A stretch of 64,000 nt of DNA from Anaerofustis sp. (GTDB taxonomy: Bacteria; Bacillota; Clostridia; Eubacteriales; Anaerofustaceae): the NCBI RefSeq assembly GCF_019420015.1, contig NZ_JAHZIA010000039.1, positions 62,001-126,000 on the forward strand. Direction: 5' to 3'. Positions 44,581 to 53,753 of this stretch are shown here, piece by piece; position 1 is the first letter of the stretch, and each line of letters opens with the position of its first letter. A model generated the notes under the pieces. It was given only the letters and a program-made list of their open reading frames with translations. It did no database searches and had not been told where the DNA came from. Made by a program: the position numbers and the translations under genes.

Positions 44581-44625
44581 TTCATCGTAATATGTTTCAG
44601 AATTTTTTTACTATCATTAGACTAA

Positions 44626-44751
44626 AATAAAAAAATAGAATATGAATTATCCGATCTTGGATATTCAATAAAACCCATAATACAATCTATTTATGATTGG
44701 GGTACTGACTATGAAGAAATTTTAAATAAAAGCAATATTTATAACAAATAA
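44626..44751 (+). pseudogene. C-terminal remnant of a HxlR-family regulator
   Basis: A 41-codon frame on the plus strand reads KKIEYELSDLGYSIKPIIQS, then IYDWGTDYEE to a stop at 44749-44751. This matches the beta-wing and last helix of HxlR-family winged-helix regulators (pattern V-E-Y-x-L-T-x-x-G-x-x-L-x-P-I-x-x-x-x-x-W). An in-frame stop lies just upstream at 44623-44625 and the recognition helix is gone, so only a fragment remains between the kdp and pyr operons. Confidence 0.65.
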
Positions 44752-44776
44752 AAAAGACGGCTTTAGCCGTCTTTTT
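44751..44776 (-). terminator. Terminator of the pyr-car operon
   Basis: The perfect stem AAAAAGACGGCT/AGCCGTCTTTTT (44751-44762 with 44765-44776) with T-runs on both strands lies just after carB. It also follows the HxlR remnant on the plus strand. Confidence 0.9.
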
Positions 44777-44787
44777 TGATATTACTA

Positions 44788-47700
44788 TTAATAGCTTGCA
44801 ACATCCGTAACTTCAAAAGTATCGAAATCCAAATCTTCACTAAATAATGTTGCAAGAGCCATAGCACTGTCGATTGAAGTTACTATACTTACTCCGCATT
44901 CAACCGCACATCTTCTTATCTTAAACCCATCTGTTTCAGAATCTGATGAACTTTGAGGTGTATTTATAATCAAATCAATCTTATGGTTTTTAATTACATC
45001 GAGAATGCCAAGCTCTTTATTCTCACCTTCATGACCGATTTTATATACTTCGGTAACATTTTTCACACCGTGTTCTTCCATATATTTTTTCGTGTTTCCT
45101 GTTGCAAAGAATTCATATCCTATATCTGACATTTTCTTAAGAGATCCGATAAGCTCTTCTTTACTTTCGTCATTCAAAGAAATCAAAAGCTTTCTTTTTC
45201 TTCTACTCAAGTCGAAACCTGCAGCAAGAAATCCTTTATATAAAGCTTCAAGATAATTTTTGCTCACTCCTAAAACTTCACCTGTAGAACGCATTTCAGG
45301 TCCAAGGCTTACTTCAACATTCGGAAGTTTTTCCGTAGAAAATACCGGTACTTTAATTCCGTAGTTTTTACTGTCTTCATGAACATAACTTCCATATCCC
45401 ATTTCTTTGATACAAGGTCCGAACATAGATTTTACAGCCATTTCAAGAATAGGCACATTTGTAATTTTAGTTATATAAGGTACTGTTCTGCTTGAACGAG
45501 GATTTACTTCAATAACATAAAGCTCATCTTTAAATACAATAAATTGAATATTTATCATACCTCTTACATCAAGTTCAAGAGCTATTTTTCGTGTATACTC
45601 ATATAGAGTTTCTTTAATCTTATCACTTACGTTTATTGTAGGATATATTGTTACACTGTCTCCTGAATGAACACCCGCTCTGTCAAGATGCTCCATAATA
45701 CCGGGAACAAATACTTCTTCTCCGTCACAAACTGCATCAACCTCAAGTTCAAGTCCATATAAGTATTTATCGATAAGAACAGGGTTTTTAGGATCTTCTT
45801 TGATGGCATTTGTAAGATATTTAACAAGACTTTCTTCATCATGACAAATCATCATACCTCTTCCGCCAAGAACATATGAAGGTCTTACAAGTACAGGATA
45901 TTCTATTCTGTTTGCGGTTTCGATACCTTCCTCTACCGTAAACACTCCCTTTCCGGTAGGCTGTTTTACACCAAGCTTTGTAAGCATTGCTTCAAATCTT
46001 TCTCTGTCTTCCGCCTTATCTATGCTGTCAGGTGAAGTTCCTAAAATAGGAATATTCTCTCTTACACACATTTCTGCAAGTTTGATAGCCGTTTGTCCAC
46101 CGAATTGTAAAATAACCCCATCAGGTTTTTCTTTGTTGTAAATATTAAGAACATCTTCATCTGTAAGAGGCTCAAAATAAAGTTTATCCGAAATATCAAA
46201 ATCCGTACTTACGGTTTCAGGATTGTTGTTTACAACAATCGTTTCTATGCCCATTTCTCTTAACGCATACACACAATGAACAGAACTGTAATCAAATTCT
46301 ATCCCCTGCCCTATTCGTATAGGACCTGAACCTATAACCATAACTTTCTTTTTATCACTTACAACCACTTCATCTTCGGTATCATATGTAGAGTAATAAT
46401 AAGGAGTATATGCTTCAAATTCTCCCGCACATGTATCAACCATCTTATAAACAGGATGAATATTCCACATTTGTCTCATTTCATATATATCTTTTTCTCT
46501 AACACCCATTAAGAAGCTTATACCTTTGTCCGAAAATCCTTTTTTCTTTAAATCAAGCAATTCGTCTCTTGTCAAAGTTTCTAAGGTAAGAGTCTTTACA
46601 TGTTCTTCCCTCTTTACTATCTCATTTATTTTATTAACAAAGAATAAATCAATCCCTGTGATTTTACTTACTTGAGCAACCGAATATTTTAATCTTAACA
46701 TTTGTGCCAAAACAAATATTCTTTCATCATCGGCTTTAAATACTTTGTGTCTGAGTTCTTTTATAGGTATATCACTTACTTTATCATGAACCAAAGTATG
46801 CTTTTTAATTTCAAGAGAACGTATTGCTTTTAAGAAAGCTTCTTCAAAAGTTCTGCCTATTGACATTACTTCTCCGGTAGCCATCATTTTTGTTCCAAGA
46901 TCCCTTTTGGCACTTAAGAATTTATCAAACGGCCATTTTGGAACTTTTATTACAACATAATCTATTGCAGGCTCAAAGCAGGCAAAAGTTTCTTTTGTAA
47001 CCGCATTTCTAATTTCTTCCAAATGATAACCAAGAGCGATTTTGGCAGATACTTTTGCAATAGGATAACCTACGGCTTTTGAAGCAAGAGCCGAAGAACG
47101 TGAAACCCTTGGGTTAATTTCTATTATCGCATATTCCATACTGTCTGGATGAAGTGCAAACTGAACATTACACCCACCTTCTATTCCAACCGCTTCGATA
47201 ATATCTAAAGCCGCAGAACGAAGCATTTGACATTCTTTATCAGATAAAGTCTGTGTAGGAGCAACAACTATACTGTCTCCCGTATGAATACCTACCGGGT
47301 CAATATTTTCCATGTTACATATAGTAATACATGTTCCGTTTGAATCCCTCATTACTTCATATTCAATTTCTTTCCAGTTCTTGATACTCTTTTCAATAAG
47401 AATTTGAGTTGTCATTGACAAAGCAAGACCGCTTTCTGCAATTTTTAACAACTCTTCTTCATTGTTTACGATACCTCCACCTGTACCTCCAAGAGTATAC
47501 GCAGGTCTTACTACCACAGGATAACCTATTTCAAGTGCTGCTTTTTTCGCATCTTCAAGAGTATTTACTATTCTGCTTTCTATAATAGGCTGACCTATTT
47601 CTCTCATAAGCTTTCTGAATTCATCTCTGTCTTCACCCTTCATAATACCTTCAACACTTGTACCGATAACTTTGATTCCATATTTATCAAGAATCCCTTT

Positions 47701-48012
47701 ATTATGAAGTTCCATAGTCATATTAAGTGCGGTTTGTCCGCCCATTCCGCCTATTATCGCATCGGGATGTTCTTTTTCTATAATCTTTACTACCGATTCC
47801 AATGTAATAGGTTCTATGTATACTTTATCGGCAGTTTGTTTATCTGTCATAATAGTAGCAGGATTAGAGTTTATAAGTACAACTTCAAAACCTTCCTCTT
47901 TTATGGCTTCGCAAGCTTGTGTTCCGGAATAATCGAATTCTGCTGCTTGACCTATAATAATAGGACCTGAACCTATAACCAATACTTTACTTATATCATT
48001 TCTTTTTGGCAT
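44788..48012 (-). CDS. carB: Carbamoyl-phosphate synthase large subunit
   Basis: 1074 aa. Makes carbamoyl phosphate from bicarbonate, two ATP and ammonia channelled from CarA. Two homologous ATP-grasp halves are visible: KVLVIGSGPIIIGQAAEFDY at the N-terminus and KKVMVIGSGPIRIGQGIEFD at about residue 555. The oligomerisation domain lies between them and a C-terminal MGS-like allosteric domain from about 940, where UMP or ornithine bind in other bacteria. It is the last gene of the pyrimidine operon, 10 bp after carA, so carbamoyl phosphate here mainly serves pyrimidines. Confidence 0.97.
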   Translation of the reverse strand: MPKRNDISKVLVIGSGPIIIGQAAEFDYSGTQACEAIKEEGFEVVLINSNPATIMTDKQTADKVYIEPITLESVVKIIEKEHPDAIIGGMGGQTALNMTMELHNKGILDKYGIKVIGTSVEGIMKGEDRDEFRKLMREIGQPIIESRIVNTLEDAKKAALEIGYPVVVRPAYTLGGTGGGIVNNEEELLKIAESGLALSMTTQILIEKSIKNWKEIEYEVMRDSNGTCITICNMENIDPVGIHTGDSIVVAPTQTLSDKECQMLRSAALDIIEAVGIEGGCNVQFALHPDSMEYAIIEINPRVSRSSALASKAVGYPIAKVSAKIALGYHLEEIRNAVTKETFACFEPAIDYVVIKVPKWPFDKFLSAKRDLGTKMMATGEVMSIGRTFEEAFLKAIRSLEIKKHTLVHDKVSDIPIKELRHKVFKADDERIFVLAQMLRLKYSVAQVSKITGIDLFFVNKINEIVKREEHVKTLTLETLTRDELLDLKKKGFSDKGISFLMGVREKDIYEMRQMWNIHPVYKMVDTCAGEFEAYTPYYYSTYDTEDEVVVSDKKKVMVIGSGPIRIGQGIEFDYSSVHCVYALREMGIETIVVNNNPETVSTDFDISDKLYFEPLTDEDVLNIYNKEKPDGVILQFGGQTAIKLAEMCVRENIPILGTSPDSIDKAEDRERFEAMLTKLGVKQPTGKGVFTVEEGIETANRIEYPVLVRPSYVLGGRGMMICHDEESLVKYLTNAIKEDPKNPVLIDKYLYGLELEVDAVCDGEEVFVPGIMEHLDRAGVHSGDSVTIYPTINVSDKIKETLYEYTRKIALELDVRGMINIQFIVFKDELYVIEVNPRSSRTVPYITKITNVPILEMAVKSMFGPCIKEMGYGSYVHEDSKNYGIKVPVFSTEKLPNVEVSLGPEMRSTGEVLGVSKNYLEALYKGFLAAGFDLSRRKRKLLISLNDESKEELIGSLKKMSDIGYEFFATGNTKKYMEEHGVKNVTEVYKIGHEGENKELGILDVIKNHKIDLIINTPQSSSDSETDGFKIRRCAVECGVSIVTSIDSAMALATLFSEDLDFDTFEVTDVASY

Positions 48013-48022
48013 AATAATCCTC

Positions 48023-49081
48023 CTATTCTATTACCCTTAAAATTTCATCCAATACATTCCCGTTATCTGTCGGTCCGGGACAAGCTTCAGGATGGAATTG
48101 AACGGTATATATTTTTTTGTCTCTTACTCGCATACCTTCAATACTTCCGTCATTTACATGCGTATATGTAACTTCAACATCTTTCGGCAATTTATCTACA
48201 ACATAGCCATGATTTTGACTTGTAATAAAAACTCTGTTTGTAGCTAAATTCTTAACTGAATGATTTCCACCTCTGTGTCCGAATTTTAATTTCTTTGTTG
48301 TTCCACCAAGAGCCAAAGATGCTAACTGATGACCAAGACAAATACCAAGTATAGGAAGTTTTCCTATAAGTTTTTTGATTTCTTCTACACATCCAGGTAA
48401 ATCTGCAGGATTCCCGGGACCGTTTGATAAAAATACAGCATCAGGTTTTAATTTTAAAATATCTTCAGCTTTTGTATCAAAAGGAACTATAGTTAAATTA
48501 ACTCCTCTTTCTTTAAACATATTGATAATATTTGCCTTTATACCATAATCGATAGCTACAATATTTTTACCGTCTTTTTTACCTTCCACTTTATATATAT
48601 CAGAAGTGGATACGCTAAATACACTTTTTGAATTATCGTATTCATCTAAAATTTCTATAAGCTTTGTCTTTGGCATCATATGAGTAGTAATCATTCCCCG
48701 CATAACACCTTCACTTCTTAACACTCTTGTAAGCATTCTTGTATCGATACCGCTTAAAGCGGTTATATCTTCACTTTCCAAATAGTCAGGAAGCGTCATT
48801 TCATTATTAAAATTATTAGGAGTATAACATACTTCTTTAACTATAAATCCTCTTGCTTTACAAGAGTCTGATTGTTCATAATCAAAGTTAATTCCGTAGT
48901 TTCCTATCAACGGATAAGTCATTGTTACTATTTGCCCGTAATATGAAGGGTCAGTAAGAATTTCTTGATAGCCGGTCATTGATGTATTAAATACAACTTC
49001 GCCTATTATTTTATCTTCTATTCTTCCGAAAAGTTCACCTTCAAAGGTCATTCCGTTTTCCAGTTGTAAATATCCTTTCAT
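48023..49081 (-). CDS. carA: Carbamoyl-phosphate synthase small subunit
   Basis: 352 aa. The glutaminase subunit has an N-terminal CPSase domain (MTGYQEILTDPSYYGQIV) and a C-terminal class I glutamine amidotransferase domain with nucleophile Cys in ILGICLGHQLASLA and His/Glu in VQFHPEACPG. It hydrolyses glutamine and passes ammonia to CarB. It lies between pyrE and carB with short gaps. Confidence 0.97.
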   Translation of the reverse strand: MKGYLQLENGMTFEGELFGRIEDKIIGEVVFNTSMTGYQEILTDPSYYGQIVTMTYPLIGNYGINFDYEQSDSCKARGFIVKEVCYTPNNFNNEMTLPDYLESEDITALSGIDTRMLTRVLRSEGVMRGMITTHMMPKTKLIEILDEYDNSKSVFSVSTSDIYKVEGKKDGKNIVAIDYGIKANIINMFKERGVNLTIVPFDTKAEDILKLKPDAVFLSNGPGNPADLPGCVEEIKKLIGKLPILGICLGHQLASLALGGTTKKLKFGHRGGNHSVKNLATNRVFITSQNHGYVVDKLPKDVEVTYTHVNDGSIEGMRVRDKKIYTVQFHPEACPGPTDNGNVLDEILRVIE

Positions 49082-49098
49082 TTTTTACCTCTTCTTAA

Positions 49099-49686
49099 TT
49101 ATTTTGTTTTTTTAAAATCTCTGCTACCTGGTTTAACAAGCTCTATCTTTCCTTCCTTGCAAAGAGGACATTCCTCACTATCATAAGATACGATATCAAG
49201 TCTTATTGCAGAATAAATAGGAAGAGGGAAATCTAAATCCTTGCCGGTTCTGTTTACTATAGAGGCAACACCGACAACCTCAGCTCCCATTTCTTCCAAT
49301 ACTTTAACTGTTTCCATAGTGCTTTTACCTGTGGTTATAACATCTTCGCTGATTAACACTTTATCACCTTTACCAACGCTAAAACCTCTTCTAAGCTCCA
49401 TATTACCGTCTTTTCTTTCTGTAAAAATACTTTCTATTCCAAGCTGTCTTCCAAGTTCATATGAAACTATTACACCACCCATAGCAGGTCCGCATATCTT
49501 TGTAATACCTAAATCTTTTACCTGTTTAGCAACATCTTCCAAAACTTCCGCCGCTTTATCAGGGAACCTCAAAAGCTTTGCACATTGTACATATTGATTT
49601 GAATGTCTTCCTGAAGAAAGCAAAAAGTGCCCCTCCAAAAATGCTTCGGTTTCTTTTAAAATTTCTTTAACTCTTTGTTCACTCAT
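49099..49686 (-). CDS. pyrE: Orotate phosphoribosyltransferase
   Basis: 195 aa. Converts orotate and PRPP to OMP. The PRPP motif is VLISEDVITTGKSTM and the flexible catalytic loop is FTERKDGNMELRRGF. A short C-terminal extension with two Cys (SEECPLCKEG) resembles the rubredoxin-like tail of some clostridial PyrE proteins. It lies between pyrD and carA. Confidence 0.96.
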   Translation of the reverse strand: MSEQRVKEILKETEAFLEGHFLLSSGRHSNQYVQCAKLLRFPDKAAEVLEDVAKQVKDLGITKICGPAMGGVIVSYELGRQLGIESIFTERKDGNMELRRGFSVGKGDKVLISEDVITTGKSTMETVKVLEEMGAEVVGVASIVNRTGKDLDFPLPIYSAIRLDIVSYDSEECPLCKEGKIELVKPGSRDFKKTK

Positions 49687-49716
49687 TGCAATATCCTTTA
49701 CCTTTCTGATTTTATT

Positions 49717-50619
49717 TTAAACTATTCCTATTAATTCACTTACATTATTTATATTGTTTCTTGTAAGATATTCTTCTAAGTCGTCGATTATTTCCGGCAT
49801 TACAGTCGGATTCGCAAAAGTTGCACTGCCTACTCCGATAAGTGTCGCTCCGGCCATTATAAATTCAAGTGCATCCATATAATTACTTATACCGCCATAA
49901 GCAAGTATAGGTATATTGGTATTTTTCGCAACCTGATGAACCATTCTCAGTGCAATAGGCTTGATGGCAGAACCCGAAAGCCCCGCATATATATTATCAA
50001 ATACAGCTTTTTTCTTGTTTATATCTATAGCCATAGCCAAAAAAGTATTGGTTAGACTAAGAGCATCCGCTCCGGCCTCTTCCACAGCTTTTGCAACATC
50101 AACAATACTCGGAGCGTTTGGAGAAAGCTTTACTATAATAGGATGAATGGATTCTTCCTTTACCTTTTTCGTAATATCATATGCACTTTGTCCATTCATA
50201 CAAAAGGCCATACCGCCTTCTTTTACATTTGGACATGAAATATTAAGCTCTATAAAATCCAATTCTTCTTTATTTAGCATTTCGATACCGCTCAAAAAGT
50301 CTTCCGTACTGTGGGCACCAAAATTTACAATAACTCTGGAATAAGATTTATTCATATAAGGAAGTTCTTTTATTATAAAACTTCTTACCCCAGGGTTTTC
50401 AAGACCTATACTGTTTATAACTCCGCTTGGGGTTTCCCATATTCTTACCCCGGTATTACCCGGCTGGGGTTTTAATGTCAATCCCTTTGAGCAAATGCCT
50501 CCAAGTCTGTTTATATCAAAAAACTCTGAATACTCCCGTCCAAACCCAAAAGTTCCGCTTGCGGCAACCAGAGGATTTTTAAATTCTTTTCCTAAAAAGT
50601 TTACCTTTAATTTATCCAT
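49717..50619 (-). CDS. pyrD: Dihydroorotate dehydrogenase, class 1B catalytic subunit
   Basis: About 300 aa. An FMN enzyme oxidising dihydroorotate to orotate; the active-site Cys lies in ELNISCPNVKEGG and FMN-binding GGISN and GVGSATF are present. The adjacent pyrK supplies the FAD/Fe-S subunit, so this is the NAD-linked class 1B enzyme suited to anaerobes. I use ATG 50619 (MDKLKVNFLGKEF); an open frame continuing upstream overlaps pyrK and lacks a site. Confidence 0.95.
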   Translation of the reverse strand: MDKLKVNFLGKEFKNPLVAASGTFGFGREYSEFFDINRLGGICSKGLTLKPQPGNTGVRIWETPSGVINSIGLENPGVRSFIIKELPYMNKSYSRVIVNFGAHSTEDFLSGIEMLNKEELDFIELNISCPNVKEGGMAFCMNGQSAYDITKKVKEESIHPIIVKLSPNAPSIVDVAKAVEEAGADALSLTNTFLAMAIDINKKKAVFDNIYAGLSGSAIKPIALRMVHQVAKNTNIPILAYGGISNYMDALEFIMAGATLIGVGSATFANPTVMPEIIDDLEEYLTRNNINNVSELIGIV

Positions 50620-50620
50620 T

Positions 50621-51319
50621 CTAATAAACCTCGCTTCCCGCAAATACAGGTCCGTCTTTACAAACTTTTCTGTTTCCGTGTGAGGTTGAAATATTACATC
50701 CAAGACATGCGCCCACACCACAGGCCATTCTGTTCTCCAAGGAAACAATTATTTCTCTTCCCGCTTTCTTTGCCAAATCATAAGCGCTTCTCATCATAAT
50801 ATCCGGTCCACATGTGAAATACAAATCATCTTTTGTAAAATCCACTTTATGCGTTATAATTCCACCCACATCAACAATAACTTCATCTGCTATATCTTCA
50901 AATTCTTTAACCAAATAATCTTCTTTCGTAAAACCCAAGTATACTCTGATATTTTTATTTGGATACTTTCTTTTAATCTGCTTGACAAGGTAATACAAAG
51001 GAGCTGTGCCTATTCCCCCTCCTATTACGGTGATGTCTTTTTCTATATTTTCTATATCAAAGCCATTTCCTCGCGGACCAAACAAATCAATATCCATATC
51101 TTGTTTTAACGAAGCAAGATATTTTGTGCCTTCTCCTTTAACTTGGTAAAGAAAAGTTATACCTTCATCATCAATGTCATGAATACTGATCGGCTTTGCC
51201 AAAAAAGTATTTTTGGGTTTTAACATATAAAACTGACCTTCTTTTCCTTCAAACTTACCTTTAAGTTTTAACATATAAATGTCATCTTTTATTTTCTTAT
51301 TAAACAATACTATAGCCAT
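50621..51319 (-). CDS. pyrK: Dihydroorotate dehydrogenase electron-transfer subunit PyrK
   Basis: A 232-aa subunit linking PyrD to NAD+. It has a ferredoxin-reductase-like FAD domain, an NAD domain (VIGGGIGTAPLYYLVKQI), and a C-terminal [2Fe-2S] motif ENRMACGVGACLGCN with the fourth Cys in RKVC. The stop is 1 bp from the pyrD start and the start overlaps pyrF by 10 bp. Confidence 0.95.
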   Translation of the reverse strand: MAIVLFNKKIKDDIYMLKLKGKFEGKEGQFYMLKPKNTFLAKPISIHDIDDEGITFLYQVKGEGTKYLASLKQDMDIDLFGPRGNGFDIENIEKDITVIGGGIGTAPLYYLVKQIKRKYPNKNIRVYLGFTKEDYLVKEFEDIADEVIVDVGGIITHKVDFTKDDLYFTCGPDIMMRSAYDLAKKAGREIIVSLENRMACGVGACLGCNISTSHGNRKVCKDGPVFAGSEVY

Positions 51320-52170
51320 TTTCCTATATCCTCTTGCATATCTTTAACGGCTTTAACCGTTATATCGGTAAAGCTCTCATCTTCTATTTTTCCCTTATGA
51401 GCAGAAATAATACCTCTCGATGAATTAACTACACCGCAAATATCATCTTTAAAAATCTCTGCAATATCTTTTCCTGTACCTCCTTGGGCGCCGTAACCAG
51501 GAATAAGGAAAAAAGCTTTTGGCATGTACTTCTTTACTTCGATAAATTCCTTTGGATAAGTCAAACCTACAACGGCTCCTACACTGCTGTAACCGCACTC
51601 TCCGACAAAGTCACTTCCCCATTTATCTACATAACCAGCCATTTTCTCGTAAACTTTGTCTCCGTCTTTTACTTCCAAGTCTTGAATCTGATGACCGTTT
51701 GGATTAGATGTTTTTACCAAAACGAAAAGACCTTTGTTTCCGTCTTTCATATAGTCAAAGTATGGGCTTATTGCATCAAGCCCCATATATGTGTTTATTG
51801 TAATAAAGTCAGCTTCAAAATCTCCGCTGAAATGACCGTCAGCATACATTGCTGCAGTTGAAGAAATATCTCCTCTTTTTATATCTGCGATTACAATACC
51901 GTCATTTTCCCTTATATATTTAAGTGTCTTCTGATATGCATTAAGCCCGTCCATTCCAAGAGCTTCATAACAAGCAATTTGAACTTTGTAGCAAGCAACA
52001 ATATCTTTTGTAGCATCGATTATCGCTTTGTTAAACAAGAAATATTTTTCTCCCAAGGTTATATCCATATTACTTATATATTCGGGTAAAAAAGCTTCTT
52101 TCGTATCAAGACCCAAACATACAGCCATATTTTTCTTGCTTCTTTCATATAATTTATCTATCAGCTTCAT
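51310..52170 (-). CDS. pyrF: Orotidine-5'-phosphate decarboxylase (type 2)
   Basis: About 286 aa, the longer type 2 form. Decarboxylates OMP to UMP. Active-site segment VIADIKRGDISSTAAMYA, preceded by the N-terminal LIDKLYERSKKNMAVCLGLD, and phosphate loop IPGYGAQGGTGKD. The start is ATG 52170 (MKLIDKLYERS) with AGGAG; seven extra in-frame codons upstream are less likely. It overlaps the end of pyrC by 17 bp. Confidence 0.95.
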   Translation of the reverse strand: MKLIDKLYERSKKNMAVCLGLDTKEAFLPEYISNMDITLGEKYFLFNKAIIDATKDIVACYKVQIACYEALGMDGLNAYQKTLKYIRENDGIVIADIKRGDISSTAAMYADGHFSGDFEADFITINTYMGLDAISPYFDYMKDGNKGLFVLVKTSNPNGHQIQDLEVKDGDKVYEKMAGYVDKWGSDFVGECGYSSVGAVVGLTYPKEFIEVKKYMPKAFFLIPGYGAQGGTGKDIAEIFKDDICGVVNSSRGIISAHKGKIEDESFTDITVKAVKDMQEDIGKWL

Positions 52171-53308
52171 ATTTCTTCTCTCCTTCAACAAAAGTCATTA
52201 ATACTTTACCTTTGATTTTCTCTTTATCAAAAGGTGTATTGTTCGATTTGGAAACAAACTCGTCTTTGTTTATTTCCCCTTCATAATCAAGATCTACTAC
52301 AACCAAGTCAGCATCGTAACCTTCTTTAATAAGCCCTTTGTTAAGCCCTATTTTCTTTGCAGGGTTTAGACTTATCATTTCACTTAGCTTGTTGATGCTA
52401 ATTTTGTTATCATTAAATACTTTGTAATACATAGAAAAAGCAACTTCAATATTATCAATCCCCGGAGCTCCTTTTTCTTTGTCTTCTTTAGAATGAGGTG
52501 CATGGTCAGTAGCAAGAACATCAATTTTATTTTCTTTTATTCCTTCAATTAAAGCCATTCTATCTTCTAAAGTTGCAAAAGAAGGATTAACTCTATAATC
52601 AAGGCTATCTGCAAAAAGGTGATGAGGTCCAACTTCACAAGTTACCCCAAGACCTTTATCTTTTGCATCACATATAAGCTCTAAAGATTTCTTTGTACTT
52701 ATATGGCATACATGAAGATTTCCTCCAACTTTTTCAAGCAGCTTCATATCTCTCTCAATTATCTCTTCTTCGGGCTGGCAATGTGTAAGTAAATGGAAAT
52801 TATATTCTGTAGATTTTTTTAACGCTCTTTCCATAAATTCATCACTGAATATGGTTTTTCCGTCATTTGAAAATAAATTTGTGTATTTTTTGTTTTCTTC
52901 TATATTGACAAACTCTTTGTCTTCAAGATCCTTGCCGATTGCACTAATTTGAATTACCTTATTTAAACCTGCTTTTTGTGATTTTTCTTTTACATATTCA
53001 AGAACTTCTTTATTGTCACAAACAGGCTTTGTATTTGCCATAGTGCAAACAACACTATACCCGCCTTTTAAACTTGCTTTCATTCCGCTTTCGATATCTT
53101 CTTTATAAGTATATCCCGGATCTCTGAAATGTGAATGCATATCTATAAATGCAGGAAGCAACGCCTTTCCTTTCAAATCAATAATATCTGCATCCGCACA
53201 CTGTATATCCTTTCCTGTTTTTACTATCTTTCCGTTTTCGATTAAAACATCTTCTTTTGATGTTTTAATAGCATCAATTACAATTCCGTTTTTAAAAATA
53301 ACTTTCAT
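52154..53308 (-). CDS. pyrC: Dihydroorotase
   Basis: A 384-aa type I (amidohydrolase) dihydroorotase that cyclises carbamoyl-aspartate. Metal ligands lie in DMHSHFRDPGYTYKEDI and the catalytic region in ATDHAPHSKEDKEKG; HCQPEEE and HVCHIST complete the set. It lies between pyrI and pyrF with short or negative spacing. Confidence 0.95.
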   Translation of the reverse strand: MKVIFKNGIVIDAIKTSKEDVLIENGKIVKTGKDIQCADADIIDLKGKALLPAFIDMHSHFRDPGYTYKEDIESGMKASLKGGYSVVCTMANTKPVCDNKEVLEYVKEKSQKAGLNKVIQISAIGKDLEDKEFVNIEENKKYTNLFSNDGKTIFSDEFMERALKKSTEYNFHLLTHCQPEEEIIERDMKLLEKVGGNLHVCHISTKKSLELICDAKDKGLGVTCEVGPHHLFADSLDYRVNPSFATLEDRMALIEGIKENKIDVLATDHAPHSKEDKEKGAPGIDNIEVAFSMYYKVFNDNKISINKLSEMISLNPAKKIGLNKGLIKEGYDADLVVVDLDYEGEINKDEFVSKSNNTPFDKEKIKGKVLMTFVEGEKKYEADR

Positions 53309-53318
53309 TTGTTTTACC

Positions 53319-53753
53319 TTATTTATGCTCTACCAATGTGGTCTTTGAATCACAATAAGAACATCTGTACTCTCTTTTTTCTTTATTTGCAAGATAAAAC
53401 TTTATATTTTCAACCTTTTCATATTGTGTGATACATCGTGGATTTTTACATTTTAAAATCCCCTCCACAACTTCGGGAAGCTCAGGCTTCACTTTCTTTA
53501 CTCTTTTTCCGTCTTTAATATAGCTTACAGTTATATTAGGATCTATAAGGCCCAAAATAGTCAAGTCTAACTTTAAATCAGTTTCTATTTTTATTATATC
53601 TTTTCTGCCCATTTTATGACTGGGAATATTTCTCATAAGAACTATTACGTCATCTATTTCATCAAGCTTAAGCTGTTTAAAAACTTCATAACCGTGATTT
53701 ACTTTTATATGGTCGATTACGATACCTTGTTTTAACATAGAAACATTAATCAT
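53319..53753 (-). CDS. pyrI: Aspartate carbamoyltransferase regulatory subunit
   Basis: 144 aa. Binds CTP/ATP through its N-terminal domain (QGIVIDHIKVNHGYEV) and zinc through four C-terminal cysteines (ILKCKNPRCITQYE and YRCSYCDSKT). Together with PyrB it forms the E. coli-type dodecamer with feedback control. In Bacillus and many other Firmicutes PyrB is unregulated, so pyrI implies allosteric as well as leader-level control here. The start overlaps pyrB by 8 bp. Confidence 0.95.
   Translation of the reverse strand: MINVSMLKQGIVIDHIKVNHGYEVFKQLKLDEIDDVIVLMRNIPSHKMGRKDIIKIETDLKLDLTILGLIDPNITVSYIKDGKRVKKVKPELPEVVEGILKCKNPRCITQYEKVENIKFYLANKEKREYRCSYCDSKTTLVEHK

Noticed and set aside
44473..44625. 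c-di-AMP (ydaO-type) riboswitch upstream of kdpF
   Set aside because: Such riboswitches often precede K+ genes in Firmicutes, but the leader is short and AT-rich and lacks the conserved core elements.
50620..50748. N-terminal extension of pyrD by 43 residues
   Set aside because: It lies wholly inside pyrK in another frame and is absent from class 1B PyrD proteins.
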